DNA from: Longimycelium tulufanense
GTDB lineage: Bacteria > Actinomycetota > Actinomycetes > Mycobacteriales > Pseudonocardiaceae
NCBI RefSeq assembly: GCF_014645795.1
Contig: NZ_BMMK01000003.1
Span: 82,367-146,366 of the forward strand
Reading direction: 5' to 3'
DNA length: 64,000 nt
Shown here: one piece after another, positions 44,845 through 52,565 of the stretch
Layout of the letters: each line of letters opens with the position of its first letter
How positions within the stretch are numbered: position 1 is the stretch's first letter
Notes under the pieces: generated by a model
Seen by the model: the letters and a program-made list of their open reading frames with translations, nothing else
Databases searched by the model: none
Told to the model about the DNA's origin: nothing
Program-made: the position numbers and the translations under genes

Positions 44845-45651
44845 TCAGCTCCCAGCCTCCTGGAGCGCCTTGTTCAGCCAGTCCTGCTCCTTGGAGGGGT
44901 CGACGAGCTTGCCGTTGACCTGGACGGTCGGGGTGAAGAACCCGCGGCGGCCGTTGGCCTCCCGTTCCAGCGACTTGTCGTTGGTGACTTCGTCGGTGTG
45001 CTTCTTCACGAGGTCCTTGTTCTTCTCGTCCCGCACGCAGGACTCGAAGTCACCACCGGAGATCCCGAGATCCTGACCCAGCTTCACCAGCTGCTCGTTG
45101 GTGTAACCCTTGGCCCCCTCCTTGGGCTGTTGGGCGAACAGGGTGGAGTGGAAGTCGGGGAACTTGTCGGTGCTCGCGGCGCACAGCGCGGCGTTCGCGG
45201 CGAGCGTGGAGTAACCCGCGGGCCGCGACTGGTTGTCCAGGATCGCGATGGTGTGGTAGTTGACCTTGATCTTGCCGTCCGCCAGCGCCTTCTCGATCTG
45301 CTCGCCGTAGAGCTTCTCGAAGCCGCCGCAGCCCGGGCAGAGGAAGTCCTCGTAGATGTCCACAGTGGTCTTCGCCGACTGGTTCCCGGCCTGCACCACG
45401 CCCTTGGGGTCGAACTTCGTCTCGTACTGCGCGTGCGCGTTGCTGACCGGGATCGAGTCCGCGTTCTTGGCCGCCTGCTTGTTGGTGTAGAGCACCCCGC
45501 CGATCACGGCGACGGCCAGCACCACGACGACGACCACACCGATGATCACGTTGCGACGGTCGTTGCTGCTGCCCCGCGCCGCGCTCAGGGCCTTGGTGGC
45601 CTGGTTGGCCTGCTGCTTGCGCTTACGCGCGTTCCGTTGGGCGCCGCCCAC
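44845..45651 (-). CDS. Membrane-anchored DsbA-like thiol oxidoreductase
   Basis: 268 residues. A basic cytoplasmic N-terminus (NARKRKQQ) is followed by one membrane helix (about 35-54) and an extracytoplasmic thioredoxin domain with the active site CPGC at 105-108 (EDFLCPGCGGFEKLYG) and the FTPTVQVNGKLVDPS cis-Pro region. Such proteins oxidise or isomerise disulfides in exported proteins. The start is GTG with an AGGAGG site. A small frame ends just upstream. Confidence 0.88.
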   Translation of the reverse strand: MGGAQRNARKRKQQANQATKALSAARGSSNDRRNVIIGVVVVVVLAVAVIGGVLYTNKQAAKNADSIPVSNAHAQYETKFDPKGVVQAGNQSAKTTVDIYEDFLCPGCGGFEKLYGEQIEKALADGKIKVNYHTIAILDNQSRPAGYSTLAANAALCAASTDKFPDFHSTLFAQQPKEGAKGYTNEQLVKLGQDLGISGGDFESCVRDEKNKDLVKKHTDEVTNDKSLEREANGRRGFFTPTVQVNGKLVDPSKEQDWLNKALQEAGS

Positions 45652-45652
45652 G

Positions 45653-45838
45653 TCAGCGTCCCTCCTGCGAGTCTTGCGGGGCGTTGCCGTCCCCGTTGTC
45701 GGTGTCCTGCTGTCCGGCGCCTCCCACCCGAGCCGGAGGTCCAGCGGCCACGGCCCGGGGCGCGGGCACGCGCTCCGGAGCCGGCACCGACCGGGCGCGC
45801 CGAACCGCGGGTTCCGCGGCGGGAACGGGGGGCACCAC
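45653..45838 (-). CDS. Possible small Pro/Ala-rich ORF upstream of the DsbA-like gene
   Basis: 61 codons from a GTG. It is Pro/Ala/Arg-rich with an acidic polar end (QQDTDNGDGNAPQDSQEG), and its stop lies 1 nt before the next start. There is no ribosome site, so if real it is probably leaderless. It could be chance GC-rich coding. Confidence 0.25.
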   Translation of the reverse strand: MVPPVPAAEPAVRRARSVPAPERVPAPRAVAAGPPARVGGAGQQDTDNGDGNAPQDSQEGR

Positions 45839-45904
45839 GCCGGGGAGAGTACCGACGTAACCTGAGCCGAGGCTTAGACACCCTCCGTAGTATCCCCAGC
45901 GCAG

Positions 45905-46750
45905 TCAGTCGATCATCTCGTCCACCCGCCGTACGTAGGACGTGACGGGGTAGGCGGCGGTGAAGCCGCAAGCCTCGACGAACCACTCGGCGCCGCTGCC
46001 TTCCGCCACGTGCGTCACGACGAGCAACGCCCCGGCCTCGTGCGCGGCCCGCACCGCGGCGTCGACCAGCGCCCAGCCCCAGCCGTGCCGGCGCCGCCCG
46101 GGACGGACGACGACGTGCTCGAGCAGGCCAATACCACCGCCCGGGACGCCGGGGCGGTCGGCGAAGCCCACCACGCAGCCCAGCACGCGCTCGAGCCCCG
46201 GGTCGTCGGCGACCAGCAGCAGGCAGCGCGGGTCGTCGAGGCGTTGGCCGAGGTACCGGGTGAGCTTGTCGCCGCCGCCGAGGGGCAGCCCGAGGTCATC
46301 GCCGAGCAGCTCGACGACGCCGGGCAGGTCGGTGTCGGTGGCGGGTCGGACCATCCCGGCGTGCCGGAGCGCGGGGCGGTCGGCCGCCGGCTGGTACACC
46401 ATGGCCAGTTCCTCGTCCGCGGCGTACCAGCCCGCGTCGTCGGCGATGCCCTCGATCTCCGCCTCGGTGGTGGGCGAGGCGTACACGACGGCCTCGCGGC
46501 GGCCGACGTCGGCGAAGGTGCGTTCGAGCTTCAGCAGCGTGGCGCCCACCTGGGACGGCGTTCCGGTCAACGCGCAGGCGTGGTTGCCGGTGGGAAGCGG
46601 GTCGTCTGTGTTGACCACCACCCGCGCGCAGCCGACCCGCCCAACGCGCCCGTACCGCACGGCTCCGGCGATCAACCGGCTGTCCTCCACGAGGGTCGCG
46701 AGATCGCGTGCGTGCGCATCGTCCAGGAGCTCGTCATCGGGGTCGGTCAC
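45905..46750 (-). CDS. GNAT-family N-acetyltransferase
   Basis: 281 residues. The C-terminal half holds the GNAT core: LLEHVVVRPGRRRHGWGWAL carries the acetyl-CoA-binding (R/Q)-x2-G-x-G/A loop, followed by DAAVRAAHEAGALLVVTHV and EWFVEACGF. The N-terminal half is a diverged second GNAT-like domain. The substrate is unknown. The start is GTG. It is divergent from the VIT1/CCC1 gene. Confidence 0.85.
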   Translation of the reverse strand: MTDPDDELLDDAHARDLATLVEDSRLIAGAVRYGRVGRVGCARVVVNTDDPLPTGNHACALTGTPSQVGATLLKLERTFADVGRREAVVYASPTTEAEIEGIADDAGWYAADEELAMVYQPAADRPALRHAGMVRPATDTDLPGVVELLGDDLGLPLGGGDKLTRYLGQRLDDPRCLLLVADDPGLERVLGCVVGFADRPGVPGGGIGLLEHVVVRPGRRRHGWGWALVDAAVRAAHEAGALLVVTHVAEGSGAEWFVEACGFTAAYPVTSYVRRVDEMID

Positions 46751-46804
46751 GGGTGTCTAGCCTGCCACACTGAATCGTTACAGAGCCCTCGAACTGGCGT
46801 TTTC

Positions 46805-46823
46805 TCAGGACAGGCACACCTTG
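46805..46823. promoter_or_regulatory. Possible iron box (IdeR/DmdR-like)
   Basis: TCAGGACAGGCACACCTTG matches about 13 of 19 positions of the actinobacterial iron-repressor consensus (TTAGGTTAGGCTCACCTAA). It lies just upstream of a gene of the iron/manganese transporter family. The match is partial. Confidence 0.35.
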
Positions 46824-46867
46824 CGAAGGCTGTCCTGAACATGTCTCAGGTTCTTAGTCTCGACGTC

Positions 46868-47596
46868 ATGACCCAGGTGGATCCCGCTCCCGTGGCCGGC
46901 ACGGCAGAGATCGGCCACACCCACGCCGACGTCCCCGGCGGCTGGCTGCGCCCGGCGGTGTTCGGTGCGATGGATGGCCTGGTCACCAACATCGCGCTGG
47001 TCGCCGGCGTCGGTGGCGGCGGCGCGGGAGCGCACGTGATCGTGCTCTCCGGTGTGGCCGGCCTGGTGGCCGGCGCGTTCTCGATGGCCCTGGGTGAGTA
47101 CGTCTCGGTGGACACGCAGAACAACTCGGTGCGCGCCGAGGCCGCGGTCGAGCGCGCGGAGCTACGGACGAACCCGCGTGGCGAGCAGGCCGAACTGGTC
47201 GAGATGTTGGTCCAGGACGGACTGTCGCGGCCGACCGCGGAGCAGGCGGCGGTCGAGGTTCACGCCAACCCGGAGTTGGCGGTGCGCGTGCACGTGATGC
47301 AGGAGTTGGGTGTGAACCCCGACGATCAGCCCTCGCCGTGGACCGCGGCGTTGTCGTCGTTCCTGTGCTTCGCGACCGGGGCGTTGTTCCCGCTGCTGCC
47401 GTTCCTGCTCGGCTTCGAGTCCCTGGCGCTGGGCCTGCTCGTGGGCGCGGTCGGGTTGTTCGTGGCGGGTGCGCTGGTCGCCCGCTGGACGACGCGGTCC
47501 TGGTGGCGGAACGGGCTGCGCCAGCTCGGCTTCGGTGCGCTGGCCGCCGCCGCGACCTTCCTGGTCGGTTCCCTGATCGGTATCACGCTCAGCTGA
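46868..47596 (+). CDS. VIT1/CCC1-family iron/manganese transporter
   Basis: 242 residues. The N-terminal GGWLRPAVFGAMDGLVTNIA and GAFSMALGEYVSV helices are diagnostic for VIT1/CCC1. A cytoplasmic acidic region (about 90-150) with Glu-rich metal-binding helices separates them from three further membrane segments. It moves Fe(II) or Mn(II) out of the cytoplasm. An in-frame ATG at 46841 with a weak GAAGG site would add nine residues. Confidence 0.88.
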   Translation: MTQVDPAPVAGTAEIGHTHADVPGGWLRPAVFGAMDGLVTNIALVAGVGGGGAGAHVIVLSGVAGLVAGAFSMALGEYVSVDTQNNSVRAEAAVERAELRTNPRGEQAELVEMLVQDGLSRPTAEQAAVEVHANPELAVRVHVMQELGVNPDDQPSPWTAALSSFLCFATGALFPLLPFLLGFESLALGLLVGAVGLFVAGALVARWTTRSWWRNGLRQLGFGALAAAATFLVGSLIGITLS

Positions 47597-47639
47597 ACGG
47601 ACCCGCTGTCGTTGACACGGCGCGTAACGGTCTTCCGCT

Positions 47640-47661
47640 GTTATGACCCATTGCTATGACC
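47640..47661 (+). promoter_or_regulatory. Repeated TATGACC motif upstream of the S1 protease
   Basis: GTTATGACC (47640-47648) is followed by CTATGACC (47654-47661), 14 bp apart. The first is identical to sequences immediately upstream of both LysR genes (50075-50083, 51097-51105). It lies about 130-150 bp before the protease start. Confidence 0.35.
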
Positions 47662-47791
47662 GTGGCTGTTCCATCCGGGTCAACATGGTTGCGAATATTC
47701 CTCGCGAATCACTCAACGTGCTGACGTGATCACCCGTACGGAGCGATGCGTCCCTCCGAGCGTGCGAGGTCCGAGCACCTGAGGAGGACCC

Positions 47792-49006
47792 ATGGCCGCA
47801 GGGAGCACGCCGAGAGGGCGAAGCATCGGTTCCATCGCCGGCGCCGGGGTGGTCGCGACGATCAGCAGCGCCGTGTTGGCGCTGGTCGGGCTCCCGGCCG
47901 CCGCCGCGCCGGCAACCCCAGCGCTCACCGGCGCCCAGCTGGCGGCGGTCGACTACCTGTCCGGGCAGGGGTTGGACCGCACGACCGCCGTGCGTCGTGT
48001 GCTCGCCGAGGACGCGCAGACACACCAGGCCGGCCAGCTTGCTGCCCGGCTCGGTGACCGGATGGCCGGCGCCTACCTCGACGGCTCCGGCACGCTCGTC
48101 GTCAACGTGACAGACAGCGGCGCGGCCGACGAGGTCCGCCGGGCGGGCGCGATCGCACGCACGGTGGCCAACGGCATCACCGAGCTCAACAGTGCCAAGG
48201 CACAGCTCGACCGGGCCGGGCGTGGCGTCCCGGGCGCGAGCTGGTTCATCGACCCGGGGAGCGATCAGGTCGTGCTCCAGGTTCCCGAGCGGGAGGGCGT
48301 CACCGATCTGCTCTCGACCGCCCAGCAGCTCGCGGGGAAGGTGCGCGTCGAGCGCAGCACCGGCATGTTGAGCACCATGGCCACCAGCTTCGTCGGCGGC
48401 CAGCAGATCGAGTTCACCAAGAGCGGAACCGACTACGTCTGCTCGGCCGGGTTCAACGCCACAGACAGCTCCGGACGAAGCGTCATGGTGACCGCCGGGC
48501 ACTGTGGACAGGGCGTCAGCGAATTCCGGCGCAACGGGACCTACCTCGGCGCCGTGCAGGCCGCCAGCTTCCCCGGCCACGACTACGCGTACTCCACGGT
48601 GGACACCGGCACCTGGGTACCTCGCGGCGCCGTGGACCGGTACAACGGCACCTCGGTGACCGTGGCCGGCTACTCATCGGCCCCTGTGGGCAGCACGGTC
48701 TGCAAGTCGGGACGCACCACGGGCTGGACCTGTGGGCAGATCCAGGCATACGACGCGACCGTCAACTACGAGGGCGGCAGCTCCGTCTCCGGACTGGTCA
48801 AGGCCAGCGTCTGCACCGAGGGCGGGGACAGCGGCGGCGCGTGGATGGCCGGCAACTACGCCCAGGGAGTCACCAGCGGTGGCAGCTACTTCGTGGTTGA
48901 CGGCCAGAAGGTGTGTGGGGAGAAGGCCGGGAAGCCGAACACCGCCTACTACCAGCCCATCGGTGCCGCGCTCTCCGCGTATGGGCTGACCCTGACCACA
49001 TCCTGA
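47792..49006 (+). CDS. Secreted S1-family serine protease (streptogrisin / alpha-lytic type)
   Basis: 404 residues: a signal peptide ending near AAAAPA (about residue 40), an alpha-lytic-type propeptide (about 41-192), and a chymotrypsin-like catalytic domain with His237 (TAGHC), Asp264 (HDYAYS) and Ser347 (GGDSGGAW). Cys residues are spaced for the disulfides of streptogrisins. It is an extracellular protease matured by self-cleavage of the propeptide. A hairpin terminator follows. Confidence 0.93.
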   Translation: MAAGSTPRGRSIGSIAGAGVVATISSAVLALVGLPAAAAPATPALTGAQLAAVDYLSGQGLDRTTAVRRVLAEDAQTHQAGQLAARLGDRMAGAYLDGSGTLVVNVTDSGAADEVRRAGAIARTVANGITELNSAKAQLDRAGRGVPGASWFIDPGSDQVVLQVPEREGVTDLLSTAQQLAGKVRVERSTGMLSTMATSFVGGQQIEFTKSGTDYVCSAGFNATDSSGRSVMVTAGHCGQGVSEFRRNGTYLGAVQAASFPGHDYAYSTVDTGTWVPRGAVDRYNGTSVTVAGYSSAPVGSTVCKSGRTTGWTCGQIQAYDATVNYEGGSSVSGLVKASVCTEGGDSGGAWMAGNYAQGVTSGGSYFVVDGQKVCGEKAGKPNTAYYQPIGAALSAYGLTLTTS

Positions 49007-49008
49007 CG

Positions 49009-49065
49009 GGGTGTCCGGGGCGCCGTCGGGGCCGGCTGCGAGGGCGCTGGTCCCGACGGACACCC
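49009..49065. terminator. Bidirectional terminator
   Basis: GGGTGTCCG (49009-49017) pairs with CGGACACCC (49057-49065), and an alternative inner stem CCGTCGGG/CCCGACGG overlaps it. It lies between the convergent protease and LysR genes. Confidence 0.75.
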
Positions 49066-49078
49066 TCCGGCACACCGG

Positions 49079-50068
49079 TCAGCCATACCCCTCGGGATCG
49101 GTCTCGCCCCGGGGTGGATGGGCCTCCGGGTGTTCGGCATACCAACGCTGGTACGAGGGATTGTTGCCCACCAGCCCCCGATACGCCTCGGTAGCGGCAC
49201 GGAACAGCACGTCCGCGTAGGCGCCGGCGGTGCTCGTTCGCCAGGCGATGAACCGTCGGATGGGCATGGGGTCGCCGGCGAGCATCCGGACCACGACTCC
49301 CTCGGTCTCGCGGGATGTTGCACGGCAGGTGGCCACGCACTGTCCAGTCTGGACAAAGTGGCTCCGCGCCACCGCATCGTCCACGTAATGGCGGACCCGC
49401 GGGGTGAACCCGGCCGCGGCGCACACCGTGAGGAACACCGCCTGCGTGCCCTCCTGGTCCGGGGTGCGCAGGATCCACTGCTCATCGGCGAGATCAGCCA
49501 GCTCCAGCTCGTCCTTGGCAGCGAGTGGATGTTGCGCGCCGAGCGCCACGAACGTCGGCTCGTGCGGCACGAGTACCCGGTGCGCCACTCCTTCCGGCCA
49601 CCGCAGTTCGTAGCCGGGGTGCTCGAAGACGTTCACCGCGTCGAGCTGGCCCTGGCCGGCCATGTTCACCAGGGTCGGTCCGGCCAGCCCGATGTGCCCA
49701 CGCACCTCGATGTCGGGCAGCGTCTCCTCGAGCTGGCGGATCCAGCCGGTGCTCAGCCGGCCCTGCACCCCGCCGATCCGTAGCACCGCCTCGCCCGGCT
49801 CGGCCCGGCTGCGGGTGAGCGACTGCAGGTGGTCGACCCCGGCCAGCACGCCGCGTGCGGCGTCGACCAGCATCCGGCCGTAGGTGGTGGGCCGGACCCC
49901 GCTGCGGCTGCGCTCGAAGACCTCGGCGCCGACCATGCGCTCGATGCGTTGCAGCTGGGTGGTGAGGGCGGGCTGGGACAGCCCGAGCCGCGTCGCGGCC
50001 TGGGTGAGGCTCCCGGTGTCCGCGATCGCGCAGAGCATGCGCAGGTGGCGGATCTCCAGCTCGGGCAT
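49079..50068 (-). CDS. LysR-family transcriptional regulator 1
   Basis: 329 residues. The N-terminal winged HTH (LEIRHLRMLCAIADTGSLTQ, then AATRLGLSQPALTTQLQRIE) is followed by a LysR substrate-binding domain. The ATG at 50068 gives the family start; the frame to 50131 overlaps the upstream gene. It lies 7 nt after the paralogous LysR gene and is probably co-transcribed with it and the MFS gene. It may control the neighbouring protease, but the effector is unknown. Confidence 0.9.
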   Translation of the reverse strand: MPELEIRHLRMLCAIADTGSLTQAATRLGLSQPALTTQLQRIERMVGAEVFERSRSGVRPTTYGRMLVDAARGVLAGVDHLQSLTRSRAEPGEAVLRIGGVQGRLSTGWIRQLEETLPDIEVRGHIGLAGPTLVNMAGQGQLDAVNVFEHPGYELRWPEGVAHRVLVPHEPTFVALGAQHPLAAKDELELADLADEQWILRTPDQEGTQAVFLTVCAAAGFTPRVRHYVDDAVARSHFVQTGQCVATCRATSRETEGVVVRMLAGDPMPIRRFIAWRTSTAGAYADVLFRAATEAYRGLVGNNPSYQRWYAEHPEAHPPRGETDPEGYG

Positions 50069-50075
50069 GTGCCAG

Positions 50076-51089
50076 TTATGACCTCTCCGGGTGAAGGCGG
50101 CAACCCGGCGTTGGGATGGTCTGGTCCTCAACCGTCGGGTGCAGGTCGGGTCGGCCGGCGAACCAGCGTGCGTAGCAGGGGTTGTTCCGCACCTGGTCCA
50201 GGTAGGCCCGCACGACGGTGCGGCGCACCACCCGCACCACCCGGCCGGGCAGTGCCTTGCGCCACGCCACGATCCGGCGAACCCAGATCGGGTCGCCGGC
50301 CAGCCGCCGGATCACCAGCCCGGCGTGCTCCCGGGACGTGGCCAGGCACAGCGTCAACGCGTGTCCGGCCTGGACGACGTGGCTGGCCGCCAGCGAGTTG
50401 CTGACGTCGTGCTGCACCTGCGGGGTGAACCCGGCGGCCGCGCAGCAGGCCAGGAAGGCGCCGTAGGTGCCGGTCTCGTCCGGTGGTTCCAGCGCCCACC
50501 GCTCTCGGGCCAGCTCGGCCAGTGGGATCTCGTCCCGGTGCGCGAGCCGGTGTCCCCGGCCCATCGCCACGTGGATCGGCTCGAACGGCTGCACGACCAG
50601 GTTCGCCACGCTGTCCGGCCACACCAGCTCGTAGCCGGGCAGCTCGTGCACCTCGGCGGCGTCGAGCTGGTCGCCGGCGAGCAGCCGTACCAGGGAGCGC
50701 GAGGTGCTGCCGGTGCGGATGCGCACCGGTGTGCCGGTGAACTCCTCCTCGAGCAGCTCGGCCCAGCGCGAGGTGAGCCGGGTGCCGACCGTGCCGATAC
50801 GCAAAGCCGTATTGGCGCTGCTGGCGGAGTTCTGCCGGAGCAGCGAGTTCAGATGGTCCATTCCGACCAGCACGCCGCGGGCGGCCGACAGCACGACCTG
50901 GCCGTAGGCGGTTGGGCGGACCCCGGTGCGGGTGCGCTCGAACAGCTTGCCGCCGATCGTGCGCTCGATCCTCTTGAGCTGCGAGGTCAGCGCCGGCTGG
51001 GTCAGGCCGAGCCGGGCCGCGGCCTGGGTGAGGCTCCCGGTCTCGGCAATGGCCTGCAGCACCCGCAGGTGCCGGATCTCCAGGGACAC
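50076..51089 (-). CDS. LysR-family transcriptional regulator 2
   Basis: 337 residues from the GTG at 51089 (the frame to 51125 overlaps the MFS stop). The HTH region SLTQAAARLGLTQPALTSQL is nearly the same as in its neighbour, showing a tandem duplication. The substrate-binding domains are more diverged, so the two may sense different ligands. Its stop codon lies within the GGTCATAAC motif before the next gene. Confidence 0.88.
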   Translation of the reverse strand: MSLEIRHLRVLQAIAETGSLTQAAARLGLTQPALTSQLKRIERTIGGKLFERTRTGVRPTAYGQVVLSAARGVLVGMDHLNSLLRQNSASSANTALRIGTVGTRLTSRWAELLEEEFTGTPVRIRTGSTSRSLVRLLAGDQLDAAEVHELPGYELVWPDSVANLVVQPFEPIHVAMGRGHRLAHRDEIPLAELARERWALEPPDETGTYGAFLACCAAAGFTPQVQHDVSNSLAASHVVQAGHALTLCLATSREHAGLVIRRLAGDPIWVRRIVAWRKALPGRVVRVVRRTVVRAYLDQVRNNPCYARWFAGRPDLHPTVEDQTIPTPGCRLHPERS

Positions 51090-51097
51090 GTCCCTAG

Positions 51098-52480
51098 TTA
51101 TGACCGAGCGGTCCCCTCTCGACAACCCTGTCGTCTCGCGGTGCGATTCGCCTGCGTCGCCCTGGCCGCGTCGTTGGTGGGAAGCCGGCGCCCGGTCGGC
51201 AGGTCACCGCACTCCTCGAGCCGGCCGCAGTCCAGCGCCACGTCCTTGGCGGCGTGGTCGGTCGAGCCCTGGGGCAGCGTCTCCGGGGCGGGCAGCCAGG
51301 CCAGGAAGGCGAGGGCGGCCACGATGGCGGTGAGCCCGAACGCGGTGCCGTAGGAGAAGTGGTCGGCGACGACACCGGCGGCCAGCGGGCCCAGGATCGC
51401 GCCGACGTCGGTGGCCATCTGGAAGCCGGCCAGGGCGGGACCGCCGCGGCCCTTGGCGCCGACGATGTCGGCCAGTGCGGCGTTCTGCGGCGGGTTGAGC
51501 AGGCCGGCACCGATGCCGGCAACCAGCGAGGCGGCCAGGAACAGCCACACCTCCTCGCTCAGGCCGAGCGCGGCGGTACCACCGCCGAGGACGACCAGGC
51601 CCACCAGCACCAGCGGCTTGCGGCCCCGGGCGTCGGCCACCCGTCCGGCCAGCATCAGCACGGCGGCGTCACCGGCGGCGAACACGGCCAGCGAGATCCC
51701 GGCCAGGCCGCTGCCCCGGTGCAGCACGTTGGCGACGAACAGCGGCATCACCGCGACGCGGACGCCGAACACGACCCAACCGTTGGCGAAGCCCGAGACG
51801 AGCGCGGCGCGGTAGGTGGGGTGTCGCAGTGCGGTGCCGATCGTCATGGCCGGGCCGTCGGTGCCGTCGGGTGGAGCGGCCAGCGTGGAGCGGCGCAGGA
51901 AGAACCAGACGATCGTGGCCGCCAGCAGCAGGGTCGCGCCGTAGACGAGGAACGGGGCGCGCAGTGAGATCTCGCCGAGGCCGCTGCCCAGCACGGGCCC
52001 GGTGATGCTGCCGAGCAGGAAGCTGGTGGCCCACAGCCCGGAGGCGCGGCCGCGCAGTGGGGGCGGCGTGAGCCGGATCAGCAGGCCGACCCCGGACACG
52101 GTGAACATGGTGGAGCCGACGCCGGCGGCGGAGCGTAACGCGAGCAGCTGCCAGTAGTCGGTGGCGAAGGCGCACGCGCCGGTGGTGATGGCCACGATGA
52201 GGAGGCCGACCAGATAGATCGGGCGCTCGCCAAAGCGGTTCACCAGGCGGCCGCTGGCCGGGGCGAAGGCCAGTCGGACCAGCGCGAACGAGCTCACGAT
52301 GAAGGTGGCGGCGGCCACGCCGACGTGGAAGCTGGCGGCGAAGGTGGGCAGCACCGGAGCGACCAGCCCGAAGCCCACCGCGATGACGAAGGCGGCCGCG
52401 ACGAGCACCCACACCTCGCCGGGGAAGCGGGGCTCGATGCGCGGGGCCGTGCCGTTCGTGGCCGTCCCGGTTGTCGCCAC
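51098..52480 (-). CDS. MFS transporter (multidrug-efflux type)
   Basis: 460 residues with twelve hydrophobic segments, starting AAAFVIAVGFGLVAPVLPTF, and an MFS loop (ASGRLVNRFGERPI). The GTG at 52480 has a good ribosome site (GGGGGAG). It heads an operon with two LysR genes with 7-8 nt gaps, so these regulators may control it. The substrate is unknown. Confidence 0.88.
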   Translation of the reverse strand: MATTGTATNGTAPRIEPRFPGEVWVLVAAAFVIAVGFGLVAPVLPTFAASFHVGVAAATFIVSSFALVRLAFAPASGRLVNRFGERPIYLVGLLIVAITTGACAFATDYWQLLALRSAAGVGSTMFTVSGVGLLIRLTPPPLRGRASGLWATSFLLGSITGPVLGSGLGEISLRAPFLVYGATLLLAATIVWFFLRRSTLAAPPDGTDGPAMTIGTALRHPTYRAALVSGFANGWVVFGVRVAVMPLFVANVLHRGSGLAGISLAVFAAGDAAVLMLAGRVADARGRKPLVLVGLVVLGGGTAALGLSEEVWLFLAASLVAGIGAGLLNPPQNAALADIVGAKGRGGPALAGFQMATDVGAILGPLAAGVVADHFSYGTAFGLTAIVAALAFLAWLPAPETLPQGSTDHAAKDVALDCGRLEECGDLPTGRRLPTNDAARATQANRTARRQGCREGTARS

Positions 52481-52565
52481 TCGCTCCCCCTTCGTCGTTA
52501 GCGATGCTAAGGGTACGTGGGATTCGTTTATTGCCGAACAACAGCCACCGGCAGACTGTTCCGCG

